Positions 27,102-36,247 are shown, counted from the stretch's first letter. The stretch is 64,000 nt of DNA from Devosia enhydra (GCF_900119845.1 NZ_FPKU01000001.1:467528-531527), one strand, 5' to 3'. Numbers and translations are program-made. Notes: generated from the sequence alone by a model not told the origin.

Positions 27102-27527
27102 ATTTCTATCTCGGCTTTGTGACAAGGAATCGGTTAGGGCGCAGCTCCTTCCACCATTATGCGCACAATTCCTACTAGGGGTAGCGCATTTTAGACCTCT
27201 GGGCGCTAACTATGGTGGGCTGTCGCTAGGGTGGCGGATTCTGTGAGTACATGCCCAAGCCCATGAGTGGCTTATGGAAACGGCGTAACAAGGCTGGGGA
27301 AAAGATTTTTCGGTGGATGCTGGCCAACTCGGCCAATCGCCGAGAGACTCGGGCGGATCGTAAGTCAAGATGCCTTTCTTGGTCTAAGCAAGCAGCTATG
27401 AAGGTGTGCCGGACCTCGCCCGAGCGTGAAGGGCAGCGGCCTTAGAAAACGCCCCCGACCTCTAGGCTCATGGGGAGGGAAGTGCTACATCGGGCGCCAT
27501 CCGAACCCGTTTCGAGATGGACGCGCA
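27102..27527. other. Intergenic region between nrdJ and the NDUFA12 homologue
   Basis: It holds the divergent promoters. A 6-bp inverted repeat TAGCGC ... GCGCTA (27182-27187, 27203-27208) is present, but no known operator was recognised. An open frame at 27251-27445 is strongly basic, has no ribosome site and is not regarded as a gene. Confidence 0.45.
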
Positions 27528-27926
27528 GTGGCCAAAGACGGCATCAAGAAATTCCTCTCCGAGATTTTCGTGTGGTGGCAGGGGCAGACCTGGGGCACGC
27601 GCCTCTATCTCGCCCGGTACTTCGACCATGTGGGAACCGACCAGTTCGGCAACCGCTACTGGAAATCGCGCAAGGGCGACCGGCGCTGGGTCACCTATAA
27701 CGGCTATGCCGAGGCCTCGACGATTCCGCCCGGCTGGCATGGCTGGATGCACCATCGCACCAACGTGCTGCCCACCGAGGACAACTACAAGGCCCATGAC
27801 TGGGAAAAGCCGCATGTGCAGAACCTTACCGGCACATCGCTGGCCTATCGCCCCGAAGGCAGCATGCTTGCCAGCGGACAGCGTCCCCGCGTCACCGGCG
27901 ATTATGACGCCTGGTCGCCCGAGTGA
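27528..27926 (+). CDS. NADH:ubiquinone oxidoreductase accessory subunit, NDUFA12 family
   Basis: A 132-residue homologue of the mitochondrial complex I accessory subunit NDUFA12 (B17.2), found in many alphaproteobacteria. The hallmark is the N-terminal IFVWWQGQTWGTRLYLAR followed by VGTDQFGNRYWKSRKGDRRW, then PPGWHGWMHHRTNVLPTEDN. It sits on the peripheral arm of complex I. The GTG start at 27528 is chosen because it gives the usual length and N-terminus; the frame stays open upstream to 27426 but without family similarity. It is followed by a DUF2155 gene 13 bases later, a pairing I recall from Hyphomicrobiales. Confidence 0.88.
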   Translation: MAKDGIKKFLSEIFVWWQGQTWGTRLYLARYFDHVGTDQFGNRYWKSRKGDRRWVTYNGYAEASTIPPGWHGWMHHRTNVLPTEDNYKAHDWEKPHVQNLTGTSLAYRPEGSMLASGQRPRVTGDYDAWSPE

Positions 27927-27939
27927 TCGCGCCGGCCCG

Positions 27940-28353
27940 ATGGCTTTTCGCGTCCTGAGACCTCTTTTCGCCGCGCTGGTGGTGGGGCTCGGCTGTGCCG
28001 CGCCCGCCGTGGCGCAGAGCATCGCCAACCCGGTCGCGACCTTTTCCGGGCTCGACAAGATCACGGCCCGGATCACGACCTTCGATGTCTATATCGACGA
28101 GACGGTGCAGTTCGGCGCGCTGCAGATCACTCCGCGCGCCTGCTATACGAGGCCGCCCACCGAGACGCAGCGCACGTCAGCCTTCATCGAGGTTGACCAG
28201 GTGAGCCTGCGGGGCCAGATCACCCGGCTCTTTACCGGCTGGATCTTTGCAGACAGCCCGGCGCTCAACGCCATCGATCACGCCGTCTATGACATCTGGC
28301 TCCTCGAGTGCAAGCAGCAGACCGACGTGCCGCCGCCCCAGGCGCGGAACTGA
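27940..28353 (+). CDS. DUF2155 family exported protein
   Basis: A 137-residue protein with a signal peptide (about residues 1-25, ending APAVAQ). The mature part contains ATFSGLDKITARITTFDVYI, FGALQITPRACYTRPPTE and FTGWIFADSPALNAIDHAVY, which are DUF2155 hallmarks as remembered. Two cysteines (ACYTR and the late LECKQ) probably form a disulfide. The function is unknown. It starts 13 bases after the NDUFA12 homologue and is probably co-transcribed with it. Confidence 0.87.
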   Translation: MAFRVLRPLFAALVVGLGCAAPAVAQSIANPVATFSGLDKITARITTFDVYIDETVQFGALQITPRACYTRPPTETQRTSAFIEVDQVSLRGQITRLFTGWIFADSPALNAIDHAVYDIWLLECKQQTDVPPPQARN

Positions 28354-28422
28354 CGGCAAAACTGATTTCCAAGACCAAACGATCCTGAGCCTGCGCCGCG
28401 CGCGGGCTCGGTTGGCGCTAGC

Positions 28423-29199
28423 CTATGTGCCGACGAAGCTGCGGACCAGCGAGCCGGCAACGAGGTTCCAGCCATCCACCAGCACGAAGAAGATCAGCTT
28501 GAACGGCAGCGAGATGACGATGGGGGGCAGCATCATCATGCCCATCGACATCAGCACCGAAGCCACCACCATGTCGATCACGACGAAAGGGATGAAGAGC
28601 AGGAAGCCGATCTCGAAGGCGCGGCGCAATTCCGAGATCATGAAGGCCGGAACGAGGATGTTGAGCCCAACCCGCTCGCCTTCGGCCGGCGCCTCGGCCT
28701 CGGCCAGATCGAGAAACAGCATCAGATCCTGCTCGCGCACATTGGCCAGCATGAAATCATGCAGCGGCGCCGAGCCGCGTTCGAAAGCTTCCTCGAACTG
28801 GATGGTGCCGGCGATCAGGGGCGCCACGCCCTCGTCATAGGCGCGCTGCAGTGTGGGGCCCATGACGAAGATGGTGAGAAAGAGCGCCAGCGAAATCATC
28901 ACCGAATTGGGTGGCGCGGTCTGAAGGCCGATGGCGGTGCGCAGAAGCGAGAGCACCACCACGATGCGCGTGAAGCTCGTGACCATCACGAGGATGGACG
29001 GGGCAAGCGACAGGAGCGTCACGAGCCCGATGAGCTGCACGGCCCGTTCGGTGAGGCTGGCATCGGTGCCGAAATCGATGGAGATATCCTGCCCCAAGGC
29101 GATGGCGGGCACCAAGAGGCCAGCCATCAGCACGACACCGGCCAGCGCATGCCGTCGCCCGGAGCGGGGTGCCGCGCTGCGTTCTGCCGATCCGGTCAC
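28423..29199 (-). CDS. fliP: Flagellar type III export protein FliP
   Basis: A 258-residue inner-membrane protein of the flagellar export gate, which forms a helical assembly with FliQ and FliR. A signal-like first helix is followed by LAPSILVMVTSFTRIVVVLS, TAPPNSVMISLALFLTIFVM and the C-terminal EIGFLLFIPFVVIDMVVASV plus SLPFKLIFFVLVDGWNL, all FliP signatures. The GTG start at 29199 is chosen because GGAGAAGG lies just upstream; a longer frame would run into fliO. It follows fliO on the minus strand after 43 bases. Confidence 0.95.
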   Translation of the reverse strand: MTGSAERSAAPRSGRRHALAGVVLMAGLLVPAIALGQDISIDFGTDASLTERAVQLIGLVTLLSLAPSILVMVTSFTRIVVVLSLLRTAIGLQTAPPNSVMISLALFLTIFVMGPTLQRAYDEGVAPLIAGTIQFEEAFERGSAPLHDFMLANVREQDLMLFLDLAEAEAPAEGERVGLNILVPAFMISELRRAFEIGFLLFIPFVVIDMVVASVLMSMGMMMLPPIVISLPFKLIFFVLVDGWNLVAGSLVRSFVGT

Positions 29200-29242
29200 G
29201 AAGCCTTCTCCAGTCCCCTGATTGGCGCGATTGCCAGCGGGA

Positions 29243-29884
29243 CTAGCTCTGCCTTTTAGCTGAGTCGGGGCTGGCCGCTTCCGCATTCTCGGGCGCAGGC
29301 GCAGGCCGTACGGGCTCGCCACGGCTGGCTGGCCGCATCAGGCCGGTATGGCGGAGGGAGAAGGGCGGGCGCTGGGATGCCGGCCGGCTGAGTTCGCGCA
29401 GGGCCTCGACGGTGCTGCCCGGCGTCACGGTGACGGGCGTCGCAGGCTGGGCCGCGACGGGCACGGGGGCCGGAGCCGCAGCGACCTTTGCGGCAGGGCG
29501 GGGGCCGAAGGGGCGTCGCGCCTGACGCTCCTCAGGCTTTTCCGCAGGCGCCTCGCCCGGGCGCGCCGGATTGCGGCGGGGCAGGGTGGGGCGATCAACC
29601 GCGATGCCGGTTTCGATCACCACATCGTGCGGGCCGCCGGTGAGCAGCAGGTGCTCGACATTGTCGCGCCGGATGATGACCAGACGTCGGCGCGTATCGA
29701 CAGCGACCGTATCGATGACGTGGAGCCGCCTGTTGCGCCCCCGGCCCATGCCGGCCGAGACGCGCGAGATGAATTTGAGCCCCCACAGCCCGAGCACGAT
29801 CAGCACCAGCACGATGGCGAGCGCAAAGATTGTGGTCACCAGCGCGTTGCCCGAACCGCCGAATAGGCTCGTCAGAAACTGCAT
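29243..29884 (-). CDS. fliO: Flagellar biosynthetic protein FliO
   Basis: A 213-residue protein with one N-terminal helix (about residues 15-38) followed by the FliO core RRLHVIDTVAVDTRRRLVII and DNVEHLLLTGGPHDVVIETG. A long Pro/Ala-rich, basic tail of about 110 residues has no recognisable fold. FliO helps assemble the FliP ring. Its position directly upstream of fliP and divergent from flgB supports the call. Tail length is highly variable in this family. Confidence 0.85.
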   Translation of the reverse strand: MQFLTSLFGGSGNALVTTIFALAIVLVLIVLGLWGLKFISRVSAGMGRGRNRRLHVIDTVAVDTRRRLVIIRRDNVEHLLLTGGPHDVVIETGIAVDRPTLPRRNPARPGEAPAEKPEERQARRPFGPRPAAKVAAAPAPVPVAAQPATPVTVTPGSTVEALRELSRPASQRPPFSLRHTGLMRPASRGEPVRPAPAPENAEAASPDSAKRQS

Positions 29885-29981
29885 GGCATGCTCCTTCCAG
29901 GGGTGGAGGGCGGCAAGTGTTGCCCAGTATAGCGCACAAAATCCGCGGATTGCGAGGCCGCAGGCTTTACGCGGCGCAAAG

Positions 29982-29997
29982 TTAACGGGTCGTTAAC
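29982..29997 (+). promoter_or_regulatory. CtrA box upstream of flgB
   Basis: A perfect TTAA-N7-TTAAC site (spacer CGGGTCG), the full binding site of the cell-cycle regulator CtrA, ends 45 bases before the flgB start and lies between the divergent fliO and flgB genes. Confidence 0.8.
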
Positions 29998-30042
29998 CAT
30001 GCGGCCGGCAGAATTTGCCGAGTGCTGCAAGGGGATTCGTCC

Positions 30043-30444
30043 ATGGGTTTGAGTGCTATGCCGCTATTCGCCGCTTTGGGCGAGAAGATGCAGTGGCACC
30101 AGGTGCGGCAGGGCATACTGGCAGAAAATGTCGCCAATGCGGAGACGCCCGGCTATCGCGCCCGCGATATTGAGCAGTTCAGCGTCAGCGAGGCGAGCGG
30201 GCGCAGCAGCGTGCAGTTGACCACGACCCGTGCCGGCCACCTCGCAGCGGTGGGATCGGCGGGCGATGGCCGCTGGAGCACCGCGCGCGACGAGGGCTTC
30301 GAAGTCACCCCCAACGGCAATGGCGTGTCGCTAGAGGACGAGATGATGAAGGTCACTGCCAACCAGATGGACTACCAGACCGCCGCCACCCTCTACACAC
30401 GCTCGATGCGGCTGATCCGCACCGCGCTGGGCCGTCAGGCCTGA
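30043..30444 (+). CDS. flgB: Flagellar basal-body rod protein FlgB
   Basis: A 133-residue proximal rod protein exported through the flagellar channel. LAENVANAETPGYRARDIEQF is the conserved N-terminal rod motif, and the C-terminal half ends in the helix ATLYTRSMRLIRTALGRQA that packs with other rod subunits. The start at 30043 is preferred over an in-frame ATG at 30022, since AAGGGGA lies about ten bases before it. It is the first gene of a plus-strand operon flgB-flgC-fliE-fliQ-fliR-flhB, and a CtrA box sits upstream. Confidence 0.94.
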   Translation: MGLSAMPLFAALGEKMQWHQVRQGILAENVANAETPGYRARDIEQFSVSEASGRSSVQLTTTRAGHLAAVGSAGDGRWSTARDEGFEVTPNGNGVSLEDEMMKVTANQMDYQTAATLYTRSMRLIRTALGRQA

Positions 30445-30461
30445 TTTTCCGGAGCGCTCCG

Positions 30462-30875
30462 ATGGCCGATTTCCTTTCCTCGCTCAAGATCGCCGCCTCG
30501 GGCCTCACGGCCCAGTCGGCCCGCATGCGGGTGATCGCCGAGAACATTGCCAACGCCGATTCCGCCGCGCGCAGCCCCAATGAGGACCCCTATCGCCGCC
30601 GCGTGCCGACCTTCGAGGCGGTGATGGACCAGGAATTGGGGGGCACCGGCGTCCGGCTTGGGCCGGTGGCGCTCGACCAGTCGGATTTTTCGTCCCGCTA
30701 CGAACCGGGCCATCCGGCTGCCGATGAGAATGGCTATGTGCGCTACCCCAACGTCAATTCGCTGATCGAGACGATGGACATGCGAGAAGCCCAGCGCACC
30801 TACGAGGCCAATCTCAACGTGGTGACCGTGACCCGGCAGATGCTGGGCCGCACCATCGATATCCTGCGCGGCTGA
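30462..30875 (+). CDS. flgC: Flagellar basal-body rod protein FlgC
   Basis: A 137-residue rod protein. The N-terminus KIAASGLTAQSARMRVIAEN is followed by the usual IANADSA, and the protein ends with SLIETMDMREAQRTYEANLN and a helix TRQMLGRTIDILRG. It builds the proximal rod with FlgB, FlgF and FliE. CGGAG lies before the ATG. It is 17 bases after flgB and 11 before fliE. Confidence 0.95.
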   Translation: MADFLSSLKIAASGLTAQSARMRVIAENIANADSAARSPNEDPYRRRVPTFEAVMDQELGGTGVRLGPVALDQSDFSSRYEPGHPAADENGYVRYPNVNSLIETMDMREAQRTYEANLNVVTVTRQMLGRTIDILRG

Positions 30876-30886
30876 GGAGCCCTGAA

Positions 30887-31216
30887 ATGGCGATTTCGTC
30901 TCCCTTCAATGCCGCGCTCTCGGCCTATGGCAATGCCGCCAAGCTGGTCGAGCGGGCAGGGCCCGCGGGCGGCTCCTCGGCCCCCGTCGCGGGCGCGACG
31001 CCCGATTTCGGCAAGATGCTCGCCGATACGCTCTCGGGGGTCGTCGAAAACGGGCGCGCGACCGATGCCAAGGCGATGGACCTCGTCAGCGGGCAGGGCA
31101 ATGTGGTCGATGTGGTGACCGCCATTGCCGAAACCGAAATCGCCATCGAAAGCATGGTGACGGTGCGCGACCGGGTGATTTCGGCCTATGAGGAAATCAT
31201 GCGCATGCCGATCTGA
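30887..31216 (+). CDS. fliE: Flagellar hook-basal body protein FliE
   Basis: A 109-residue adaptor between the MS ring and the rod. The C-terminal half carries the family signature, VVDVVTAIAETEIAIESMVT followed by VRDRVISAYEEIMRMPI. The N-terminal half is low in features. GGAG lies before the ATG. It follows flgC and precedes fliQ after a 94-base gap. Confidence 0.92.
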   Translation: MAISSPFNAALSAYGNAAKLVERAGPAGGSSAPVAGATPDFGKMLADTLSGVVENGRATDAKAMDLVSGQGNVVDVVTAIAETEIAIESMVTVRDRVISAYEEIMRMPI

Positions 31217-31310
31217 GTCGGGGCGTGTCCTCCGTGGCCCGCCTTCGGTTCGCGCCTCGGGGTGAGGTGAGCGCGGAGCGCAGCCGCCAGCGGACAGGAA
31301 GGGCGCCAGC

Positions 31311-31577
31311 ATGACCGGCCCGGAAGTGCTCGACATCGCCAGCGAAGGCATCTGGGTGCTGCTGATCATCTCGGCGCCGATGATGATCGTGGGGCTCGTG
31401 GTGGGCGTCGTCATCGCGCTCTTCCAGGCGCTGACGCAGATCCAGGAAATGACGCTGGTCTTTGTGCCCAAGATCATCGCGATCTTCATCACGCTGCTTC
31501 TGTCCCTGCCCTTCATCGGCAGCATCATGGCCGGCTACATGATGCGTATCGCCGACATGATCGTCACGGGGAGCTAG
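31311..31577 (+). CDS. fliQ: Flagellar type III export protein FliQ
   Basis: An 88-residue export-gate protein with two long hydrophobic helices, the second containing IIAIFITLLLSLPFIGSIMA; LFQALTQIQEMTLVFVPKI between them is the FliQ signature. The stop codon TAG directly touches the GTG start of fliR. The sequence GGGGAGCTAG at this junction is repeated exactly at the next junction. Confidence 0.95.
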   Translation: MTGPEVLDIASEGIWVLLIISAPMMIVGLVVGVVIALFQALTQIQEMTLVFVPKIIAIFITLLLSLPFIGSIMAGYMMRIADMIVTGS

Positions 31578-32348
31578 GTGACCCTCAGCCTCGACTGGCT
31601 GCCCCAGAGCGCCTATCTCTACATCCTGATCTTTGCGCGTGTCGGCACCCTGCTGATGCTGCTGCCGGCGCTTGGGGAGCGGGTCATTCCCGCCCGCATG
31701 CGGCTGAGCTTCGCGCTGCTCTTTGCCCTCGTGCTCTATCCGCTGGTCAGCCCCGGGCTGCCGCCCCTGCCGGCCGGCATTTTCGACACGCTTGGGCTGC
31801 TGCTGCACGAGGTGGCGATCGGGCTCATCCTGGGCGGCATCATGCGGCTGGTGATGATGGCGACCCAGATCGCCGGATCGGTCATCGCGTTTCAGGCGGG
31901 GCTCAGCGTCGCGCAGGCCGCCGACCCCACCAATGAGGGGGTACAGGGTGCGCTGATCGGCAGCTTTCTCTCGTTTCTCGGGGTCACGCTGATCTTTGCC
32001 GCCGACCTGCACCACATGGCCCTGGCGGCGATCCATGACAGCTACCAGGTGTTTTCGCCGCGTGATCCGCTGATGTTCGGGGATGCAGCGCAGATGGCGC
32101 TGCAGTCGGCCGCCGCCGCCTTTATCATCGGGGTGCAGATGTCGGCGCCCTTCATCGTGTTCGGACTGGTGTTCTATCTCGGGCTCGGCATTCTGGCGCG
32201 CATGATGCCGCAGTTGCAGGTGTTCTTCATCGCCATGCCGGCCACCATCGGCATCGGGCTGATGCTGATGGCCATTCTGCTGACGGCGATGATGGGGTGG
32301 TATCTGGCCCATTTCGAAGGGCAGCTGGCGCTGCTGCGGGGGAGCTAG
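31578..32348 (+). CDS. fliR: Flagellar type III export protein FliR
   Basis: A 256-residue inner-membrane protein of the export gate with about six hydrophobic segments. ARVGTLLMLLPALGERVIPA near the start and LSVAQAADPTNEGVQGALIG in the middle are FliR signatures, as is FFIAMPATIGIGLMLMAILL near the end. The GTG at 31578 is the only start that keeps the N-terminus, and GGGGAG sits before it, overlapping the end of fliQ. It is directly followed by flhB with no gap. Confidence 0.94.
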   Translation: MTLSLDWLPQSAYLYILIFARVGTLLMLLPALGERVIPARMRLSFALLFALVLYPLVSPGLPPLPAGIFDTLGLLLHEVAIGLILGGIMRLVMMATQIAGSVIAFQAGLSVAQAADPTNEGVQGALIGSFLSFLGVTLIFAADLHHMALAAIHDSYQVFSPRDPLMFGDAAQMALQSAAAAFIIGVQMSAPFIVFGLVFYLGLGILARMMPQLQVFFIAMPATIGIGLMLMAILLTAMMGWYLAHFEGQLALLRGS

Positions 32349-33425
32349 ATGGCCGACGCCCCCGATCGCTCGTCCCAGACAGAGGACCCGACCCAGAAAA
32401 AGCTCGACGACGCCCACAAGAAGGGCGACGTGGTCAAGAGCCAGGAGGTGACCAACTGGTTCATGCTCGCCGGCTCGACGCTGGTGTTTGCCGCCATGGC
32501 GCCGAGCGTCGGCGCCAGCCTGGGGCAGGCGATGGCCGACCTCATGGCCAATGCAGGCGAACTCGAAGTGGGCGGGCCGGGCTTCGACGGAATGATGAGC
32601 GGGTTGACGCAATCGATTCTGGCGATTGCGCTTTTGCCGCTGCTGGTGCTGGCCGTCTTCGCCATTGCCGGCAATCTCATCCAGCACAGGCTGGTGTTCA
32701 CCGGGGAAACGCTGAAGCCGAAATTCTCCAAGATCAATCCGATCGAAGGCTTCAAGCGGCTGTTCTCGGCCGAGGCGCTGGTCAATTTCGCCAAGGGGCT
32801 CGTCAAGCTCGGGCTCGTCTCGGCGGTGCTGTGGTTCGTGCTCTGGCCCGAGCAGAACCGGCTCGAGATGCTGATCGTGGCCGATCCGGCGGTGCTGCTG
32901 CCCGAGTTCGTGGCACTGGGCCTCAAGATCTTCGGTGCGGTGCTTGGGGTGGTGACGCTGATCGCCATCGCCGATTATGCCTGGCAGCGCCAACGCTGGT
33001 GGCAGCGCCAGAAGATGACGGTGCAGGAGACGCGCGACGAGTTCAAGCAGAGCGAAGGCGACCCGCATATCAAGGCGCGTATCCGCCAGATCCGCCAGGA
33101 GCGCGGCCGCAAGCGCATGATGGCGCAGGTGCCCGACGCCACCGTGATCATCACCAACCCCACCCATTATGCCGTGGCGCTGAAATATGAGCGTGACATG
33201 GCCGCCCCCATCTGCGTCGCCAAGGGTGTCGATGCCGTGGCGCTGCGCATTCGTGCCGTCGCCAAGGAAAACGATGTGCCGATCATCGAAAATCCGCCGC
33301 TGGCGCGCGCCCTTCATGCCAGCGTCGATATCGACGAGACCATTCCCGCCGAGCACTACAAGGCGGTGGCCCAGGTGATCGGCTATGTGATGAAGCTCAG
33401 CGGAAGGGCCCGCTGGAAGGCCTGA
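32349..33425 (+). CDS. flhB: Flagellar export specificity switch FlhB
   Basis: A 358-residue protein. The cytoplasmic start SSQTEDPTQKKLDDAHKKGD is the family signature; four helices follow, then a cytoplasmic domain with the self-cleavage site NPTH (270-273). Cleavage there switches export from hook to filament subunits. The sequence around the site (IITNPTHYAVALKY) is canonical, so the protein should be active. It is the last gene of the flgB operon and lies just upstream of cckA, an arrangement I recall from other Hyphomicrobiales. Confidence 0.95.
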   Translation: MADAPDRSSQTEDPTQKKLDDAHKKGDVVKSQEVTNWFMLAGSTLVFAAMAPSVGASLGQAMADLMANAGELEVGGPGFDGMMSGLTQSILAIALLPLLVLAVFAIAGNLIQHRLVFTGETLKPKFSKINPIEGFKRLFSAEALVNFAKGLVKLGLVSAVLWFVLWPEQNRLEMLIVADPAVLLPEFVALGLKIFGAVLGVVTLIAIADYAWQRQRWWQRQKMTVQETRDEFKQSEGDPHIKARIRQIRQERGRKRMMAQVPDATVIITNPTHYAVALKYERDMAAPICVAKGVDAVALRIRAVAKENDVPIIENPPLARALHASVDIDETIPAEHYKAVAQVIGYVMKLSGRARWKA

Positions 33426-33546
33426 CCCGGGCGCTGTGGTGGCAGGATTGCGGCAAGCCGGCACTACCCAAGCGCAAGCGAGCTTTGCTAGAGCTAGGAA
33501 GCCGCCGATTCGGCACCGATCCACCTGCCCGGAGGCCAGCACCCGC

Positions 33547-36114
33547 ATGTCGAACGCGCCGCTCGACGAGGACGGCTATCCAGCCCCTTTCCTGTCGCGA
33601 CTGCGGCAGATGTCGGGAACCTGGCGGGTCGTGGCGCTCGCGCTGGTCTTCGTGCTCGCCGCCGTGCTGCTGGCGCTCCTTGGGGATCGTATCCCGCCCG
33701 ATGTCATCCTGATCGCGCTGGCGCTGCTCGCCGTTATCGGCGTCTTCTGCCTTTTTGCCATCGCGGCCGGCCTCTTTCGCCTCAGCCCGGGCGAGGAGGG
33801 ACGGACGCTGCCGCGCGCCATCGTCGACAGCCTGCCCTTTGGTGCCATCGTCACCGATCGCGAGGGGCGGATCACCTATGCCAACATGCGCTATGGCGAT
33901 TTTCCGGGCGGCACCAGCAATGGCGTGCCCGTCGGTGTGCCGCGGCTCTTTGCCGGCTACCCGGAGACCAGCGAAGCGCTGAACCGCCTCTCACGCGCGG
34001 CGCGCGACGGACGGCCCGCCTTCGAGGACCTGCGGCTGATCGGCGGGCTGGGCGGCGCCATGGGCGGCAGCACGCGGCCGAGTTGGTATCGCGTCGGCGT
34101 GCGCAGCCTGCCGCCCGTCGAAGGGCATGGCAGCGCGCTGGTGCTGTGGAGCGTCGAGGACATCACCCGCGATCGCGAGCGGCAGGACAATGCCTATGCC
34201 GAATTGCAGCGCGCCATCGATTATCTCGACCACGCGCCGGCCGGCTTCTTTTCCGCCGATGCCAGCGGGCAGATCCAGTATCTCAACTCCACCCTCGCGG
34301 ACTGGCTGGGCTACGACCTCGCCGAATTCGAGACCGGAGCCATTGCGCTCGAGGACCTCGTGCGCGGGGATGGCGCGAGCCTCTTGATGCGCGGGCGAGC
34401 CGATGGGCAGATCCGCACCGAGGTCATCGATATCGATCTCGTGCGCCGCAATGGCACGAGCCTGCCGGTCAGGCTGCTGCATCGCGCGGCGCGGCTTGCT
34501 GCCGGTGAACTGGGCGAAACGCGTACGCTCGTGCTCGACCGGCGACAGGGCACCGACAGCGCCGAGGCGCTGCGGGCGGCCGAAGTGCGCTTCTCGCGCT
34601 TTTTCAACGACACGCCTTTTGCCATCGCCACGCTGGACGGACAGGGGCGCATCATCCGCACCAACGCGCCCTTCAGCCGCATCTTCGGCTGGTCGAGCAG
34701 CGAAAAGAGCATCGAGATGCAGCCGATGGCCGACCTGTTGGTGGAGGCGGACCGCACGCGCTTTGCCGAGGCGGTTACCGCTGCTCACGAGAACCGCTCC
34801 TCGATCGAACCGGTGGACGCGCTGCTGGCCGGGGTGGGCGACCATGCGGTCAGGCTCTACGTGTCGGGGTCGGAAGCCTCGGAGGCTTCGTCCGAACGCG
34901 TCAACGTCTACGCGCTCGACATGACCGAGCAGCGCAAGCTCGAGGCGCAATTCGCGCAGGGCCAGAAGATGCAGGCTGTGGGCCAGCTGGCGGGCGGAGT
35001 GGCGCATGACTTCAACAACGTGCTGACCGCCATCATCGGCTTCTCCGACCTTTTGCTGCTCAAGCACAAACCGGGCGATCCGTCCTTCGCCGATCTGATG
35101 GCGATCAAGAACAGCGCCAATCGCGCGGCCGGCCTGACCCGCCAGTTGCTGGCCTTCTCGCGGCGCCAGACGCTGCGTCCGCAGGTGCTGGAAATCCAGG
35201 GCCATATCGACGATCTGACGGTGCTTCTGAAGCGCCTGATCGGCGAGGCGATCACGCTGGCGGTGGAGCACGGGCGCGCGCTCTGGCCGGTGAAGGCAGA
35301 CCTCGTGCAGCTCGAGCAGGTGGTGGTCAACCTCGTCGTCAACGCGCGCGATGCCATGCCCAATGGTGGCACGATCACGTTGAGGACCGCCAATGTCTCG
35401 GCCGCCGAAGTGCCGGGGCTTGGCCATGCCGGGCTGCCGGCGGCCGATTATGTCGCCATCGAGGTGGTCGATACCGGCACGGGCATGACCCCGGAGATCA
35501 TGGACAAGATCTTCGAGCCGTTCTTTTCGACCAAGGAGCTCGGCAAGGGCACGGGGCTCGGGCTCTCGACCGTCTATGGCATCATCAAGCAGACGGGCGG
35601 CTTCATCTATTGCGCATCGACGCTCGGGGTGGGCACGACCTTCCAGATCTACCTGCCGCGCCATGTGGCGGCCGAAGGCGACGTGGTGCCCAAGGCGCAG
35701 GCCGCGCCGGTCAAGGACCTGACCGGGCACGAGCGCATCCTTCTGGTCGAAGACGAGGACAATGTCCGCTCCTTCTCGGCCCGTGCCCTGCGTGCCACCG
35801 GCTACGAGGTGTTCGAGGCGGATTCGGGCGAGGAGGCGCTTTATGTGCTCGACGACATCGAGGATGGCATCGACCTGATGATCTCCGACGTCGTGATGCC
35901 GGAGATGGACGGGCCGACGCTTCTGGGCAAGGTGCGCGAGCGCCTGCCGGACCTCAAGGTGATCTTCGTATCGGGCTATGCCGAGGAAAGCGTGCGGCAG
36001 GATATCGCCGATGATTCCACGGTGGAGTTCCTCGCCAAGCCCTATTCGCTCGACCAGATCAACTCCAAGGTCAAGGAAGTGCTCGCGAGCGCCCGGCGCG
36101 ACGTGCGGGAGTGA
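33547..36114 (+). CDS. cckA: Hybrid histidine kinase CckA
   Basis: An 855-residue cell-cycle kinase. Two N-terminal helices (about residues 27-77) are followed by two or three PAS-type domains (about 95-460), the dimerisation domain with the phospho-acceptor His in VGQLAGGVAHDFNNVLTAII, an ATPase domain (VVNLVVNARDAMPNGG, FEPFFSTKELGKGTGLGLS) and a C-terminal receiver (LLVEDEDNVRSFSARALRAT with the acceptor Asp in DLMISDVVMPEMDGP). CckA phosphorylates ChpT, which passes phosphate to CtrA and CpdR. The start at 33547 gives the family's N-terminus; an earlier in-frame ATG at 33436 lacks similarity. ChpT and CtrA are not in the window. Confidence 0.93.
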   Translation: MSNAPLDEDGYPAPFLSRLRQMSGTWRVVALALVFVLAAVLLALLGDRIPPDVILIALALLAVIGVFCLFAIAAGLFRLSPGEEGRTLPRAIVDSLPFGAIVTDREGRITYANMRYGDFPGGTSNGVPVGVPRLFAGYPETSEALNRLSRAARDGRPAFEDLRLIGGLGGAMGGSTRPSWYRVGVRSLPPVEGHGSALVLWSVEDITRDRERQDNAYAELQRAIDYLDHAPAGFFSADASGQIQYLNSTLADWLGYDLAEFETGAIALEDLVRGDGASLLMRGRADGQIRTEVIDIDLVRRNGTSLPVRLLHRAARLAAGELGETRTLVLDRRQGTDSAEALRAAEVRFSRFFNDTPFAIATLDGQGRIIRTNAPFSRIFGWSSSEKSIEMQPMADLLVEADRTRFAEAVTAAHENRSSIEPVDALLAGVGDHAVRLYVSGSEASEASSERVNVYALDMTEQRKLEAQFAQGQKMQAVGQLAGGVAHDFNNVLTAIIGFSDLLLLKHKPGDPSFADLMAIKNSANRAAGLTRQLLAFSRRQTLRPQVLEIQGHIDDLTVLLKRLIGEAITLAVEHGRALWPVKADLVQLEQVVVNLVVNARDAMPNGGTITLRTANVSAAEVPGLGHAGLPAADYVAIEVVDTGTGMTPEIMDKIFEPFFSTKELGKGTGLGLSTVYGIIKQTGGFIYCASTLGVGTTFQIYLPRHVAAEGDVVPKAQAAPVKDLTGHERILLVEDEDNVRSFSARALRATGYEVFEADSGEEALYVLDDIEDGIDLMISDVVMPEMDGPTLLGKVRERLPDLKVIFVSGYAEESVRQDIADDSTVEFLAKPYSLDQINSKVKEVLASARRDVRE

Positions 36115-36247
36115 CGGGTCCGCCCGGCGCGCGTTAAGCTTCGGCGTCCTATGCTGCGGCGTCTTGGAGCACCCGGCGTTGCGGGGTTGGCACCGGCCCG
36201 CATGGCAGTGTAGAGAGCCCCGGTCGCAGCGCGAGGTGCAGGGGCTC

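Noticed and set aside
27102-27250. Possible cobalamin riboswitch or NrdR box before nrdJ
   Set aside because: No B12-box-like or NrdR-box-like sequence was found.
27251-27445. 64-codon basic open frame before the NDUFA12 homologue
   Set aside because: No ribosome site, atypical composition and no family similarity.
31197-33548. 783-codon His- and Gln-rich open frame opposite fliQ, fliR and flhB
   Set aside because: Antisense shadow; the composition is that expected of reversed hydrophobic codons.
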